A DNA stretch of 5,388 bases from Persephonella sp. (GCA_027081375.1 JALWKR010000099.1:1-5388), one strand, 5' to 3'; positions 1 through 5,388 are shown, counted from the stretch's first letter. Numbers and translations are program-made. Notes: generated from the letters alone by a model not told the origin.

Positions 1-1515
1 CTAAGAGATGGAGAACAGGCTCCAGGTTTCTCTATGACAGTAGAAGAAAAGGTTACTATGGCAAAACAGTTAGAGAAGCTCAATGTAGATGTTATAGAGG
101 CTGGATTTGCCGCTGCTTCCCCTGGAGATTTTGAGGCAGTAAAAGCAGTAGCAGAGACAGTAAAAGACTGCACTGTTTGTTCTCTGGCTAGAGCTTTAGA
201 AACAGATATAGAAAAGGCAGGAGAAGCTTTAGCTTCAGCAGAAAAAAGAAGAATTCACACATTTATAGCAACATCTCCTATTCATATGAAATATAAACTA
301 AAAATGTCTCCTGAACAGGTTTTAGAAAGGGCTGTTTCTGCTGTAAAGTTTGCAAGAAACTTTACAGATGATGTTGAGTTTTCAGCAGAAGATGCCTTTC
401 GTTCAGAGAGAGACTTTCTCTTTAAGATATTTGAAGCTGTTATAGACGCAGGAGCAAAAACAATAAATGTTCCTGATACAGTAGGATATGCAATGCCTGA
501 GGAGTTTGGACAGCTAATAGCAGATATAAAAAACAATGTTCCAAACATAGATAAAGCTGTTATCTCTGTTCATTGCCATAATGACCTTGGTCTAGCAGTT
601 GCAAACTCCCTCTCAGCTATAAAGAATGGAGCTAGACAGGCTCATGTAACAATTAATGGAATAGGTGAGAGAGCTGGAAACGCTGCCCTTGAAGAAGTAG
701 TAATGGCAATAAAGGTTAGACATGACTACTTTAAAAATGTGTACACTGAGATAAATACAAAAGAGATATACAAAACAAGCAGACTTCTATGTAGAATAAC
801 AGGAAGTTTTGTTCAGCCTAACAAGGCAATCGTTGGAGATAATGCATTTGCTCACGAAGCAGGTATACATCAGCACGGTATTTTAGCTCATAGGGAAACA
901 TATGAGATTATGAGAGCTGAAGATGTTGGAGTTCCTGCATCTAAGATAGTTCTTGGAAAACACTCAGGTAGACACGCATTTAAAACAAGACTTGAAGAGC
1001 TAGGATACAAAAATCTATCAGAGGAAGAGATAGACAGACTATTTATTAAGTTTAAAGAGCTAGCAGATAAGAAGAAAGAGGTTTTTGATGAGGATATAGA
1101 AGCTCTGCTGTTTGAAGAGCTATTTAAAAAGTATGAAGAAGTTAAGCTTTTATACTTCCATATTCTAAGTGGAAACAGTGCTATTCCTTCTTCTACTGTA
1201 AAAATACTTAAGGATGGAGAAGAGATTACCGCTACTTCCCATGGAGACGGTCCTATAGATAGTGCATTGAGAGCTTTAGAAAAAGCTCTAGGTATAACTG
1301 GAAGACTAAAGGATTACACAATACGTTCCCTAAGTGCTGGTAAAGATGCTATGGGAGAAGTTAGAGTTATGGTTGATTTTGATGGAACAACTACATCAGG
1401 AAAAGGAGCTTCTACAGATATAATAGAGGCATCTGTAAAAGCCTATCTTGATGCTTATAACAGATATATAGCGAGAAAAACATTTATAGAAAACCGTATC
1501 TCTGGTGGTATTTAA
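1..1515 (+). CDS. leuA: 2-isopropylmalate synthase, 5'-truncated by window edge
   Basis: Condenses acetyl-CoA with 2-oxoisovalerate to 2-isopropylmalate, the committed step of leucine synthesis, in the cytoplasm. The reading frame is open from base 1, and the first codons encode LRDGEQAPGFSM, the hallmark start of the HMGL-like TIM barrel, so only about ten residues are missing and the ATG at 34 is internal. Counting codons from base 1, Arg2/Asp3 are the catalytic Arg and metal-binding Asp; HCHND puts metal ligands at His191 and His193; GERAGNA places the further active-site Asn at 227. SPIHMKYKLKMS (near codons 92-103) is typical of LeuA rather than citramalate synthase. A linker subdomain follows, then from about codon 380 the C-terminal regulatory (leucine-binding, dimer) domain, with a glycine-rich segment ending GASTDIIEAS. 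The 504 visible residues fit the family's roughly 515-520. Feedback inhibition by leucine is expected from the family, not shown here. Confidence 0.95.
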   Translation, partial: LRDGEQAPGFSMTVEEKVTMAKQLEKLNVDVIEAGFAAASPGDFEAVKAVAETVKDCTVCSLARALETDIEKAGEALASAEKRRIHTFIATSPIHMKYKLKMSPEQVLERAVSAVKFARNFTDDVEFSAEDAFRSERDFLFKIFEAVIDAGAKTINVPDTVGYAMPEEFGQLIADIKNNVPNIDKAVISVHCHNDLGLAVANSLSAIKNGARQAHVTINGIGERAGNAALEEVVMAIKVRHDYFKNVYTEINTKEIYKTSRLLCRITGSFVQPNKAIVGDNAFAHEAGIHQHGILAHRETYEIMRAEDVGVPASKIVLGKHSGRHAFKTRLEELGYKNLSEEEIDRLFIKFKELADKKKEVFDEDIEALLFEELFKKYEEVKLLYFHILSGNSAIPSSTVKILKDGEEITATSHGDGPIDSALRALEKALGITGRLKDYTIRSLSAGKDAMGEVRVMVDFDGTTTSGKGASTDIIEASVKAYLDAYNRYIARKTFIENRISGGI

Positions 1516-1547
1516 GGATACCTTTAAAGGTATCCTTTCTTTTCTTT
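1514..1547 (+). terminator. Intrinsic terminator after leuA
   Basis: AAGGATACCTTT (1514-1525) is followed directly by its exact reverse complement (1526-1537), a perfect 24-bp palindrome that folds as a 9-bp stem with a TTTAAA loop (or a longer A/T-closed stem). A T-rich tract with two interrupting C residues continues to 1547. The left arm begins on the last two bases of the leuA TAA stop. As a palindrome it would also form on the opposite strand, but that side lacks an equally good U-tract. Confidence 0.85.
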
Positions 1548-1561
1548 GCTGTTCAAAAGTT

Positions 1562-1593
1562 TTGGTATTTCAATTATTTTTTTTATTTATAAT
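1562..1593 (+). promoter_or_regulatory. Putative sigma-70-type promoter for the peptidase-transaldolase unit
   Basis: A perfect TATAAT lies at 1588-1593 in a very A+T-rich stretch after the leuA terminator and 36 bases before the peptidase start. The -35 side is weak: TTGGTA at 1562-1567 would need a 20-nt spacer, and nothing better sits at 17 nt. Placement between a terminator and a strong ribosome binding site is the main support; in DNA this A+T-rich a chance TATAAT is possible. Confidence 0.5.
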
Positions 1594-1617
1594 AGATTAG
1601 TTTTACTGCCTGAAGTT

Positions 1618-1632
1618 AAGGAGGATTAGTTG
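1618..1632 (+). promoter_or_regulatory. Strong Shine-Dalgarno that selects a TTG start
   Basis: AAGGAGGA at 1618-1625 is a near-consensus Shine-Dalgarno, about 5 nt from the TTG at 1630-1632. An in-frame TAG (1627-1629) immediately precedes the TTG, so the gene cannot begin farther upstream in this frame. Starting here retains the N-terminal Lys plus hydrophobic anchor, so the TTG is well supported. Confidence 0.85.
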
Positions 1633-2970
1633 AAAGGTAAACTAATTTTAATACTATTTGCTGTTATAGCTGCTATAGGTGGCTACGGATACTTAAAAGG
1701 AACAATTGATTTAGAAAAACCTGTTTTTTCTTTTGAGAAAACTCCTGAAGCCCTTGGAGAGAGAACAGAGATAAACTTTAAAGTTTCAGATAACAAACCT
1801 GGTCTAAAAGAAGTAAACATCTATTTAATTCAAGGAAATAAACAGATAAAAGTTCTAGAAGATAAAAATTTTCCTATTCCTTTTAAAGAAAAAGAGTATC
1901 AGATAATCTTAAATGCAAGAAAGTATCAACTTCAAAATGGAGATGCAGAACTTATTTTTATAGCAAAGGATGGGTCTCTTCTTCAAAACAAAACAGAGCT
2001 TCACTACAAGGTAAAAGTAGACTTTACTCCTCCTAAAATCCTTTTAATAGCTAGACCTCCTGATGTTAGAAATGGAGGATCTGGATTTGTTCTATTTAAG
2101 GGAATTTCTGATGATATTGATTCTGCAGAAGTTAAAGTTGGAAACATGTTTTTTAAATGTTTTTCAAATATAATGGATGAAAATCCTAAAATATGGGGAT
2201 GCACCTTTGGATACCCATATTACTGGAAGGACAAAAAACCAATAGTGCTGTATGTAAAAGACCACGCTGGGAATATAACTACAAAGTTTATTAAATACAG
2301 ATTTATAAGAATAAACTACAAAAGATCTGTAATTAATCTAACTGATGAATTTATTGAAACAAAAGTAAGACCTTTATCTGATAAAAACATAGATGATCCT
2401 GTTTTACTTTTTAAATACGTAAATGTAGATATTAGAAGAAAAAATGAAGAGGTTATACACAAGGTAACAAAACAGTTTTCAATTAACAAACCTCTGTTTG
2501 ACCAAAGGTTCATGCAGCTTAAAGGTTCTGTAAAGCTTGGAGATTTTGCAGATTACAGAAAATACAAATACAGAGGTCATATCATAGAAGGAGCTGATGC
2601 TGTTCATAAAGGGATGGATTTTGCGTCTGTTAGAAATGCTCCTGTTCAGGCAGCTGCAAATGGAAAAGTTGTTTTTGTAGGATTTTTAGGTATATATGGA
2701 AACAGTATAATAATAGAGCATGGAATGGGTATTTTCACTCTATATTCTCATCTTGCTGAGTTTAATGTTAAAAAAGGAGATATAGTTAAAAGAGGACAGG
2801 AAATTGCCTTGACTGATACAACAGGTCTTGCTATGGGAGACCATCTGCACTTTGGAGTTTTAATACAGGGACTTGAAGTTACACCTATGGAATGGATAGA
2901 AAGAAGATGGCTTCCAACAAGATTTTTACGTATATACAACAAACTAAAAAATTTTTATGGAGGTAAGTAG
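1630..2970 (+). CDS. Membrane-anchored M23 (LytM-type) metallopeptidase
   Basis: A 446-residue predicted periplasmic peptidoglycan endopeptidase of family M23. Residues 5-22 form one hydrophobic segment after MKGK with no clear AxA cleavage site, suggesting an uncleaved signal anchor, although a signal peptide is possible. Residues about 30-225 look beta-rich and Ig-like (for example SDNKPGLKEVNIYL), probably a localisation or partner-binding region. The C-terminal domain (about 310-425) carries all five LytM active-site positions: His326 and Asp330 (HKGMD) and His407 (HLH) as zinc ligands, His374 (YSHL) and His405 as catalytic histidines. It should therefore be an active enzyme, unlike degenerate EnvC/NlpD-type activators. 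The only two cysteines, Cys177 and Cys191, lie 14 residues apart in the exported part and may form a disulfide. The start is TTG with a strong Shine-Dalgarno. It abuts the transaldolase gene directly. The substrate bond and cellular role (division, elongation or recycling) cannot be told from the sequence. Confidence 0.9.
   Translation: MKGKLILILFAVIAAIGGYGYLKGTIDLEKPVFSFEKTPEALGERTEINFKVSDNKPGLKEVNIYLIQGNKQIKVLEDKNFPIPFKEKEYQIILNARKYQLQNGDAELIFIAKDGSLLQNKTELHYKVKVDFTPPKILLIARPPDVRNGGSGFVLFKGISDDIDSAEVKVGNMFFKCFSNIMDENPKIWGCTFGYPYYWKDKKPIVLYVKDHAGNITTKFIKYRFIRINYKRSVINLTDEFIETKVRPLSDKNIDDPVLLFKYVNVDIRRKNEEVIHKVTKQFSINKPLFDQRFMQLKGSVKLGDFADYRKYKYRGHIIEGADAVHKGMDFASVRNAPVQAAANGKVVFVGFLGIYGNSIIIEHGMGIFTLYSHLAEFNVKKGDIVKRGQEIALTDTTGLAMGDHLHFGVLIQGLEVTPMEWIERRWLPTRFLRIYNKLKNFYGGK
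2959..2963 (+). promoter_or_regulatory. Transaldolase ribosome binding site inside the peptidase gene
   Basis: GGAGG lies within the last codons of the peptidase gene, 7 nt before the ATG at 2971. The peptidase stop TAG (2968-2970) and this ATG are adjacent with no spacer, so ribosomes ending the first gene sit on the initiation region of the second. This argues for co-transcription and translational coupling. Confidence 0.8.
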
Positions 2971-3627
2971 ATGAAATTTTTCATTGATACAGCTGATATT
3001 AACGAAATTAGAGCTGCAAATGAACTTAGAATTTTAGACGGTGTTACAACAAATCCAACGTTAATAGCAAAAACAGGAAAGCCATTTATGGATGTTGTAA
3101 AAGAAATTTTACAGGAAATACCTGATAAGCCTGTATCTCTAGAAGTGGCAAGCACAGATTATGAGGGAATGCTTAAAGAAGCTGAGATGCTTGCAAAACT
3201 TGGAGATAATGTTGTTATAAAAATACCTGTTACAATAGATGGTCTTAAAGCTGTAAAATACCTTGAGGATAACGGCATCAAAACAAACGTTACTTTAATC
3301 TTTTCTCCTTCTCAAGCATTACTTGCAATGAAAGCAGGAGCTTCTTACATATCTCCATTTGTTGGAAGACTTGATGATATAAGCCATACAGGAATGGAGC
3401 TAATTGCTGATATAAAAACAATAATAGACAACTATGGATTTAAAAGTGAGATAATTGTTGCATCTGTTAGAAATCCTATGCATGTGGTAGAGGCTGCAAC
3501 AATAGGTGCTCACATAGCAACAATTCCTTATAAAGTGATTGCTCAGCTTATAAAACACCCTCTTACAGATATAGGATTAGAAAGATTTCTAAAAGACTGG
3601 GAATCAGTTCCAGAAAAACCTTTCTAA
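2971..3627 (+). CDS. tal: Transaldolase, small TalC/MipB-type subfamily
   Basis: A 218-residue class I aldolase-fold enzyme that transfers a dihydroxyacetone unit between sugar phosphates (sedoheptulose-7-phosphate plus glyceraldehyde-3-phosphate to erythrose-4-phosphate plus fructose-6-phosphate) in the non-oxidative pentose phosphate pathway, cytoplasmic. The sequence opens MKFFIDTAD (Asp6), then GVTTNPTL (Asn28), and VVIKIPVT with the Schiff-base Lys84. TNVTLIFS (Thr108), SPFVGRLDD (Arg133) and VASVRNP (Ser165, Arg167) complete the pocket. The length matches the decameric fructose-6-phosphate aldolase-like subfamily, roughly 215-220 residues. Two positions separate the activities: E. coli FSA has Gln59 and Tyr131, whereas here the equivalents are Glu58 and Phe130, as in true transaldolases. 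It is the second gene of the peptidase unit, with zero spacing and a hairpin terminator directly after it. The alternative, F6P aldolase, is unlikely. Confidence 0.93.
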   Translation: MKFFIDTADINEIRAANELRILDGVTTNPTLIAKTGKPFMDVVKEILQEIPDKPVSLEVASTDYEGMLKEAEMLAKLGDNVVIKIPVTIDGLKAVKYLEDNGIKTNVTLIFSPSQALLAMKAGASYISPFVGRLDDISHTGMELIADIKTIIDNYGFKSEIIVASVRNPMHVVEAATIGAHIATIPYKVIAQLIKHPLTDIGLERFLKDWESVPEKPF

Positions 3628-3648
3628 GAAGGGGTTCTTCCCCTTTTT
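3626..3648 (+). terminator. Intrinsic terminator after the transaldolase gene
   Basis: AAGAAGGGG (3626-3634), loop TTCTT (3635-3639), CCCCTTTTT (3640-3648) gives a 9-bp stem with one G-U pair and a core of four G-C pairs. The right arm ends in the T-tract, as in classical intrinsic terminators. The left arm starts on the last two bases of the TAA stop. AAGAA can also pair with TTCTT of the loop, a weaker alternative fold. Only 10 bases separate it from the next ATG. Confidence 0.8.
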
Positions 3649-3658
3649 CTAAAAAATC

Positions 3659-3949
3659 ATGAAATACAGAAAGAAAGGTATTAAAAAAGAGCATCATATA
3701 ATAGAGGACGGAGAAGAACTTTTGGAAGACCTTGTAAAAAAAGGATTGGTCTCCTCTATCATCCCTGGACGTATTAAAACAACCCCAAAAGGTCAGCCAG
3801 GAAATCCTAGGCTAACATTTCAGTACGAGACCCACTCAGGAGCAAAGCTTCTATTAAAAAAAGGTTCTACTGTTCAGGAAGTTTTTGTAATAACTGATAA
3901 TGTAGAAAAACTTAGAGAGTATATTCAGGAAAAATACAAAAAAATCTGA
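3659..3949 (+). CDS. DUF2103-like small putative metal-binding protein
   Basis: A 96-residue, lysine-rich, probably soluble cytoplasmic protein of unknown function. From memory its pattern resembles the DUF2103 family (called 'predicted metal-binding' in archaea, cyanobacteria and some thermophiles): an HH-containing N-terminus, a segment like SIIPGRI (33-39), and a C-terminal signature of the form GAKLLLKKGSTVQEVFV (61-77). Candidate metal ligands are His12, His13 and His59; there are no cysteines. The start is not certain. The ATG at 3659 has no visible Shine-Dalgarno, whereas a TTG at 3722 (codon 22) is preceded by GGAG at 3710-3713. Starting there would remove His12/His13, which appear to belong to the family pattern, so the ATG is preferred. 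It follows a terminator by 10 nt, with no promoter recognised, and precedes the methyltransferase by 41 nt. The family assignment is moderately sure; that it is a gene is quite sure. Confidence 0.72.
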   Translation: MKYRKKGIKKEHHIIEDGEELLEDLVKKGLVSSIIPGRIKTTPKGQPGNPRLTFQYETHSGAKLLLKKGSTVQEVFVITDNVEKLREYIQEKYKKI

Positions 3950-3957
3950 TATATAAT
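3947..3957 (+). promoter_or_regulatory. Putative extended -10 promoter for the methyltransferase
   Basis: TGATATATAAT at 3947-3957 contains TATAAT (3952-3957) and can be read as an extended -10 (TG, one base, TATATA). It overlaps the TGA stop of the preceding gene and lies 33 bases before the methyltransferase ATG. No convincing -35 is seen 16-18 nt upstream, which is tolerable for an extended -10 site. The A+T-rich background limits confidence. Confidence 0.45.
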
Positions 3958-3962
3958 GTTTT

Positions 3963-3993
3963 CCTCAAAAAATGTTTCACAGGAAAAAGTATG
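3963..3993 (+). repeat. Leader motif copy 1, including the methyltransferase ribosome binding site
   Basis: Begins CCTCAAAAAA, ends AGGAAAAA (Shine-Dalgarno AGGA at 3981-3984, 6 nt before the ATG) and the start codon. It matches 25 of 31 positions, ungapped, with the leader at 5183-5213, and CCTC stands exactly 28 nt before the ATG in both. In this copy TTTTCCT (3959-3965) is the exact reverse complement of AGGAAAA (3981-3987), so a 7-bp stem with a 15-nt loop could cover the Shine-Dalgarno. Confidence 0.6.
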
Positions 3994-5145
3994 AAACTAA
4001 CTGGAAAGGAAGAGCTTGTTAAAGTTATAAAAGACAGGATAAAGAAAGAAAAGGGTATCTCTTTTAGAGATTTTATGGATATGGCTCTGTACTACCCAGA
4101 ACTTGGATACTACACATCTCCAAAAGCAAAAATTGGTGGATTTGGAGATTTTTTCACAGCTTCAGAGCTAGACCCAGCGTTTGGGGAACTTTTAGGAAAA
4201 CAATTTGTTGAAATATACAACAAGTTAAATGAGAAACCTTTTCAAATTGTTGAAATAGGAGCAGGAAAAGGGTATCTAGCCCATGATATTTTAAAGTATA
4301 TAAAAGAAAACCATCCTGAAGTTTACAAAAATACTGAGTATATACTGATAGAAAAGTCCCCCTATCATATAAAACTTCAGAAAGAGATTTTAAAAGATTT
4401 TGAGATAGTTAGATGGGTTCAGGACATTATAGATTTTGAAGATGAAAGTATTACAGGAGTTATCTTCTCAAATGAGCTTTTTGACGCTTTTCCTGTTCAT
4501 ATAATAAGAAAAGTAAATGGAAAGATATATGAAGTGTATATAGAACTTGATGAAGAAGAGAATGTAAAAGAAGTATTAAGAGAACCTTCAGAGGAGATAA
4601 TAAAGTATATTAAAGAGTTAAATATCAACATTCCTGAAGGAATGCAAACAGAGATAAATCTTGATGCTAAGGACTATATACAGAAGATTGCAAAAAAATT
4701 GAAAAAAGGGTATGTGATAACAATAGACTATGGTTATCCATCTGCAGAGCTATATAAACCTTACAGGATGAGGGGAACTCTTCTTTGCTACCACAAACAC
4801 AGATACTCAGAAAACTTCTATGAAAATGTAGGTCTTCAGGATATTACTTCCCATGTTAATTTTTCAGCTCTATCCTATTACGGAAAGATAGCAGGATTAG
4901 AGACAACAGGTTTCACAGATCAGGCTCACTTTTTAACAAATCTAGGTCTTATGGATATATTTGCTCAGCTTCAAGAGAGGGATGATATAGAAGCTTATGA
5001 GAGAATAAACAGACTAAAAACCCTTGTACTACCAAAAGGAATGGGGGAAAAGTTCAAGGTATTAGTTCAGCACAAAAACGTTGAAAATCCTCAGATAAAA
5101 GGTCTGGAAATATTACCCTTTATGAGTGATAGATATAAACTTTAG
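3991..5145 (+). CDS. MidA/NDUFAF7-family SAM-dependent methyltransferase (COG1565)
   Basis: A 384-residue class I methyltransferase, the usual length for this family (Pfam Methyltransf_28, formerly DUF185). Signature blocks in order: FRDFMDMALYYPELGYYTS (25-43), GGFGDFFTASEL (49-60), the SAM-binding motif I VEIGAGKGYL (87-96), the acidic end of strand 2 in LIEKSP, and the family hallmark NELFDAFPV (161-169). Downstream are ITIDYGYP, the RGTLLCYHKH block and the GLETTGFTDQAHFL block. The mitochondrial relative NDUFAF7 methylates an arginine of the complex I subunit NDUFS2 (NuoD equivalent) during assembly; the bacterial substrate is unknown, and a role in respiratory complex I would be inference. 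No transmembrane segment is seen, so it is probably cytoplasmic. The ATG at 3991 has AGGA 6 nt upstream within a repeated leader and a -10-like sequence behind it. Next comes a small membrane protein gene 65 nt downstream, with no terminator between. Confidence 0.9.
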   Translation: MKLTGKEELVKVIKDRIKKEKGISFRDFMDMALYYPELGYYTSPKAKIGGFGDFFTASELDPAFGELLGKQFVEIYNKLNEKPFQIVEIGAGKGYLAHDILKYIKENHPEVYKNTEYILIEKSPYHIKLQKEILKDFEIVRWVQDIIDFEDESITGVIFSNELFDAFPVHIIRKVNGKIYEVYIELDEEENVKEVLREPSEEIIKYIKELNINIPEGMQTEINLDAKDYIQKIAKKLKKGYVITIDYGYPSAELYKPYRMRGTLLCYHKHRYSENFYENVGLQDITSHVNFSALSYYGKIAGLETTGFTDQAHFLTNLGLMDIFAQLQERDDIEAYERINRLKTLVLPKGMGEKFKVLVQHKNVENPQIKGLEILPFMSDRYKL

Positions 5146-5147
5146 CC

Positions 5148-5180
5148 TTGATGTAAAACTGTCTAATAACGTACTATATT
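5148..5180 (+). promoter_or_regulatory. Putative promoter for the terminal membrane protein gene
   Basis: TTGATG (5148-5153) followed after 18 nt by TACTAT (5172-5177) gives four of six matches to each consensus hexamer; alternatively the -10 is the overlapping TATATT (5175-5180) with no good -35 at the right distance. It begins just after the methyltransferase stop and ends about 30 nt before the ATG at 5211. This is plausible but not strong; readthrough from the methyltransferase gene is also possible because no terminator intervenes. Confidence 0.4.
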
Positions 5181-5182
5181 AA

Positions 5183-5213
5183 CCTCAAAAAAATCTTAAA
5201 AGGAAAAATTATG
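5183..5213 (+). repeat. Leader motif copy 2, including the membrane protein ribosome binding site
   Basis: CCTCAAAAAAA at 5183-5193, AGGAAAAA at 5201-5208 (Shine-Dalgarno AGGA, 6 nt before the ATG), then the ATG at 5211. It aligns without gaps to 3963-3993 with 25 of 31 identities. Unlike copy 1, only CCT can pair with the AGG of the Shine-Dalgarno here, so the 7-bp masking stem is not conserved. Confidence 0.6.
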
Positions 5214-5388
5214 ACTGAAGCATTTATTGTAGCAGCTATTATTCTTATAACAGGGGCTTTCTCTTTCTGGTATGCTTCAAAGTTAGCACTATTTAAATGG
5301 ACATCTTTTAAACATGCCTTTTTAGTTACTCTTATAGCTTATGTTTCTATTGGTTTTGCAAAAACATTAATGCAGATAAGCGGAATAT
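5211..5388 (+). CDS. Unrecognised integral membrane protein, 3'-truncated by window edge
   Basis: Fifty-nine complete codons are open from an ATG with AGGA 6 nt upstream to the window end. The visible part holds two hydrophobic stretches: about residues 4-22 (beginning AFIVAAIILITGAF) and about 36-54 (beginning AFLVTLIAYVSIGF), joined by a short loop with three lysines and a histidine. The first helix begins almost at the N-terminus with no basic residues before it, so it looks like a membrane span rather than a cleaved signal peptide; the basic loop suggests, by the positive-inside rule, N-terminus outside and loop in the cytoplasm. I do not recognise the family. It follows the methyltransferase by 65 nt and shares that gene's leader motif, hinting at similar expression. 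Gene reality is well supported by the ribosome binding site and continuous hydrophobic coding; the function is unknown. Confidence 0.75.
   Translation, partial: MTEAFIVAAIILITGAFSFWYASKLALFKWTSFKHAFLVTLIAYVSIGFAKTLMQISGI

Noticed and set aside
282..548. Minus-strand open frame of 88 codons opposite leuA
   Set aside because: It lies wholly inside the strongly conserved LeuA catalytic domain, has no ribosome binding site of note and its translation resembles no known protein; it is a shadow of leuA. The same applies to the shorter minus-strand frames opposite the peptidase and transaldolase genes.
1..1515. Citramalate or homocitrate synthase instead of 2-isopropylmalate synthase
   Set aside because: The family shares LRDG and HxH motifs, but LRDGEQAPGFSM, SPIHMKYKLKMS and the ERAGNAALEEVVMAI block fit bacterial LeuA best, as does the length with a full regulatory domain.
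1536..1593. Long T-rich stretch as a possible riboswitch or small RNA
   Set aside because: Apart from the terminator T-tract and a TATAAT box I find no stem-loop or conserved RNA motif; the run of T residues is ordinary A+T-rich intergenic sequence.
2971..3627. Fructose-6-phosphate aldolase (FSA)
   Set aside because: The size and fold fit, but Glu58 and Phe130 replace the Gln and Tyr that define FSA activity.
3659..3721. Starting the DUF2103-like gene at TTG 3722 because of the GGAG upstream
   Set aside because: It would delete the HH-containing N-terminus that looks like part of the family pattern; the GGAG is also simply codons for Gly-Glu. It is kept only as an alternative.
1..5388. CRISPR array, tRNA/rRNA gene, insertion sequence or attachment site
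   Set aside because: No regularly spaced direct repeats, cloverleaf-like segment, transposase motif or terminal inverted repeats were seen, and coding sequence fills nearly the whole window with uniform composition.

Overview
The window is A+T-rich, and every gene is on the + strand with short gaps and strong lysine/isoleucine/glutamate bias in the proteins. Protein style (an Aquifex-like LeuA, an M23 peptidase with a beta-rich N-terminal half, a small TalC-type transaldolase, a MidA-family methyltransferase) together with the low GC suggests a thermophilic bacterium of the Aquificota, probably Hydrogenothermaceae (Persephonella/Sulfurihydrogenibium type). This assignment is inference from protein appearance; no 16S or other marker is present.

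Layout: (1) 1-1515, 2-isopropylmalate synthase leuA, lacking only about ten N-terminal residues, ending in a hairpin terminator built on a perfect 24-bp palindrome. (2) 1588-3648, a probable two-gene unit: a -10-like box, a strong Shine-Dalgarno with a TTG start, a membrane-anchored M23 (LytM-type) endopeptidase, then a transaldolase that starts on the base after the peptidase stop codon, closed by a second hairpin terminator. (3) 3659-3949, a 96-residue protein resembling the DUF2103 putative metal-binding family, starting 10 nt after that terminator without a visible ribosome binding site. (4) 3991-5145, a MidA/NDUFAF7-type SAM-dependent methyltransferase with its own -10-like sequence. (5) 5211-5388, the start of a small integral membrane protein cut by the window edge, also with a promoter-like region.

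The genes do not form one obvious pathway: leucine biosynthesis, envelope peptidoglycan remodelling, the non-oxidative pentose phosphate pathway, an uncharacterised small protein, and a methyltransferase whose mitochondrial relative serves complex I assembly. I see no novel defence, mobile or RNA system. The most noteworthy signals are small: a near-identical 31-nt leader (25 of 31 positions) placed identically before two consecutive genes, one copy of which can fold over its own ribosome binding site; both terminators starting on the last two bases of their gene's stop codon; and active-site residues that mark the small aldolase-family enzyme as a transaldolase rather than fructose-6-phosphate aldolase. 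No gap exceeds 300 bases.
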